The notes under the pieces were generated by a model. It was not told where the DNA came from. It worked only from the letters and a program-made list of their open reading frames with translations, and did no database searches. A stretch of 64,000 nt of DNA from Lentzea californiensis (GTDB taxonomy: Bacteria > Actinomycetota > Actinomycetes > Mycobacteriales > Pseudonocardiaceae), in assembly GCF_024648825.1 (NCBI RefSeq), contig NZ_JANBBE010000001.1, positions 1,488,001-1,552,000 of the forward strand. The letters are read 5' to 3'. Position 1 is the first letter of the stretch. Every line of letters starts with the position of its first letter. Shown here piece by piece: positions 63,073 to 64,000 of this stretch. The position numbers were made by a program, and so were the translations under genes.

Positions 63073-64000
63073 CTACGGGGTCACCGGCGAGGGCCTGCGG
63101 ACCAGCCTGTGCAACGACGTGCCGTTGCGGTACATCCAGGTCTGCGCGAGGCCCAGCGCGAGCAGCACGGCGAGCACGAGGAAGCCGACCCAGAACGTGG
63201 CGGGCAGCAGCACGCCGAGCGCACCGCCGAAGACCCACGCGAGCTGCAGGATCGTCTCGGAGCGGCCGAACGCGGACGCGCGCGACTCCTCCGGCAGGTC
63301 GTCCTGGATCACCGCGTCGAGGCTGATCTTGGCCAGCGACGACGCCGTGGCGCCCAGCAGGCCGACGATCGCGGCGGTGACCAGGCCGGGCAGGGCGGCG
63401 GCGACGATGGTGGCCGCCAGCGCCGTGGCGACGCAGGCGATGACCACCTCGTCCGGCTTGCCGAACTGCTGGCGCGCGCCGATCGCGTTGCCGAGGAAAC
63501 TGCCGACGCCCGCCGCACCGGCGATGACGCCGAGCAGCAGCAACTGCTGGACGGCGTCGCCCTCGGTCTGCTCGCGGACCACGAACGCCGCGAAGAGCGT
63601 CAGGAACCCCGTCAGCATGCGGATGGAACCGTTGCCCCACAACGAGACCGCGACGTGCCGGGAGATGGGTTGCCTGGCGGGCTTGGCCGTCAGCGTCGCC
63701 GGGACCTCGCCCTCGGTCACCTCGACCCACGACGGGATCTTCATGCACAGCCACGCGTTCACCAGGCACAGCGCGGCGGTGAACCACAGCGCGCCCGGCG
63801 AGCCGAACACGTTCGCGAAGCCCGCGGCGAGCGCGCCGAACACCCCGCCCGCCGCGAGTCCGAAGATCGTCATGCGGGCGTTGGTCTTGGACAGCGTGAT
63901 GTCCGGCGGCAGCACCCGCGGCGTGATCGCGGACTTGAGCACGGTGAACGACTTGGACAGGACCATGCTGCCCAGCGCGGCCGGGTACAGCAGCCAGTTG
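63073..64000 (-). CDS. MFS transporter, 5' end outside window
   Basis: The frame is open to the right edge, so the N-terminus is missing; about 309 residues are visible with some eight hydrophobic segments (for example MTIFGLAAGGVFGALAAGFA, LWFTAALCLVNAWLCMKI, FLTLFAAFVV and VGFLVLAVLLALGLAQTWMY). The layout fits a major facilitator such as Rv0876c of M. tuberculosis. The substrate is unknown. It follows the MFS-lipoprotein order of the mycobacterial locus, in one direction with the DUF2771 gene and 10 bases upstream of it. Confidence 0.85.
   Translation of the reverse strand, partial: NWLLYPAALGSMVLSKSFTVLKSAITPRVLPPDITLSKTNARMTIFGLAAGGVFGALAAGFANVFGSPGALWFTAALCLVNAWLCMKIPSWVEVTEGEVPATLTAKPARQPISRHVAVSLWGNGSIRMLTGFLTLFAAFVVREQTEGDAVQQLLLLGVIAGAAGVGSFLGNAIGARQQFGKPDEVVIACVATALAATIVAAALPGLVTAAIVGLLGATASSLAKISLDAVIQDDLPEESRASAFGRSETILQLAWVFGGALGVLLPATFWVGFLVLAVLLALGLAQTWMYRNGTSLHRLVRRPSPVTP

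Overview
The window is high-GC actinobacterial chromosome. Gene content (conservon operon, DasR-type operators, AfsR-like regulator, Rpf with LysM, ALF-repeat polymorphic toxin) and codon bias suggest a Pseudonocardiaceae-type organism such as Lentzea, Lechevalieria or Saccharothrix; this is inferred from gene content, not from a search. No rRNA, tRNA, CRISPR array or insertion sequence was recognised. Both ends cut genes: a toxin C-terminus at the left edge and an MFS transporter at the right edge.

Left part (1-21400): a DddA-like (SCP1.201-family) deaminase toxin fragment with an Imm1-type immunity gene; an orphan sigma factor with a coupled partner gene; cutC followed by a four-gene amino-sugar operon (DasABC-like importer and GH20 hexosaminidase), with a DasR-type palindrome at the start and another at the end of cutC; PspC and VOC genes; then a complete aerobic CO-dehydrogenase-like molybdoenzyme operon (moxR/coxD, coxE, xdhC/coxI, coxS, coxL, coxM, coxG) running into a CapA lipoprotein; then Uma2, MenC, a small lipoprotein and a histidine kinase/response regulator pair.

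Middle (21400-38500): a secreted protein with two intact trypsin-like domains coupled to a phosphonatase-like HAD; an XPB-type helicase with a small partner gene; a tandem array of four LppU-like Cys-rich membrane-anchored paralogues, the third carrying compensating frameshifts; an SsuA/NMT1-like binding lipoprotein; a four-gene conservon (cvnABCD); a His/Asp/Trp-rich small secreted protein; and a helicase-C-terminal-domain protein.

Right part (38500-64000): malic enzyme and a molybdenum cofactor cluster (moaC, mog, moaE, then moaD, moaA on the other strand) into which rpfA and an AfsR-like NB-ARC/TPR regulator are set. The gene order (XPB helicase, helicase-C protein, small protein, moaC, mog, moaE, rpfA, moaD, moaA, YccF, cspB, DUF2771, MFS) recalls the M. 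tuberculosis Rv0861c-Rv0876c region, interrupted here by accessory blocks. The largest such block (47840-55684) holds a trypsin-fold pseudoprotease with three discoidin domains, a small secreted protein, and a 1365-residue ALF-repeat/HINT polymorphic toxin with a colicin D-like tip and a coupled immunity gene. Metallophosphoesterase, acyl-CoA ligase, VOC, oxidoreductase, TetR and HAD genes follow.

Molybdenum links two regions: the CoxL-type enzyme needs a cofactor whose early synthesis genes lie about 25 kb away. Operons here are tightly packed, with many 4-bp GTGA/ATGA overlaps, and many convergent junctions carry strong perfect hairpins.
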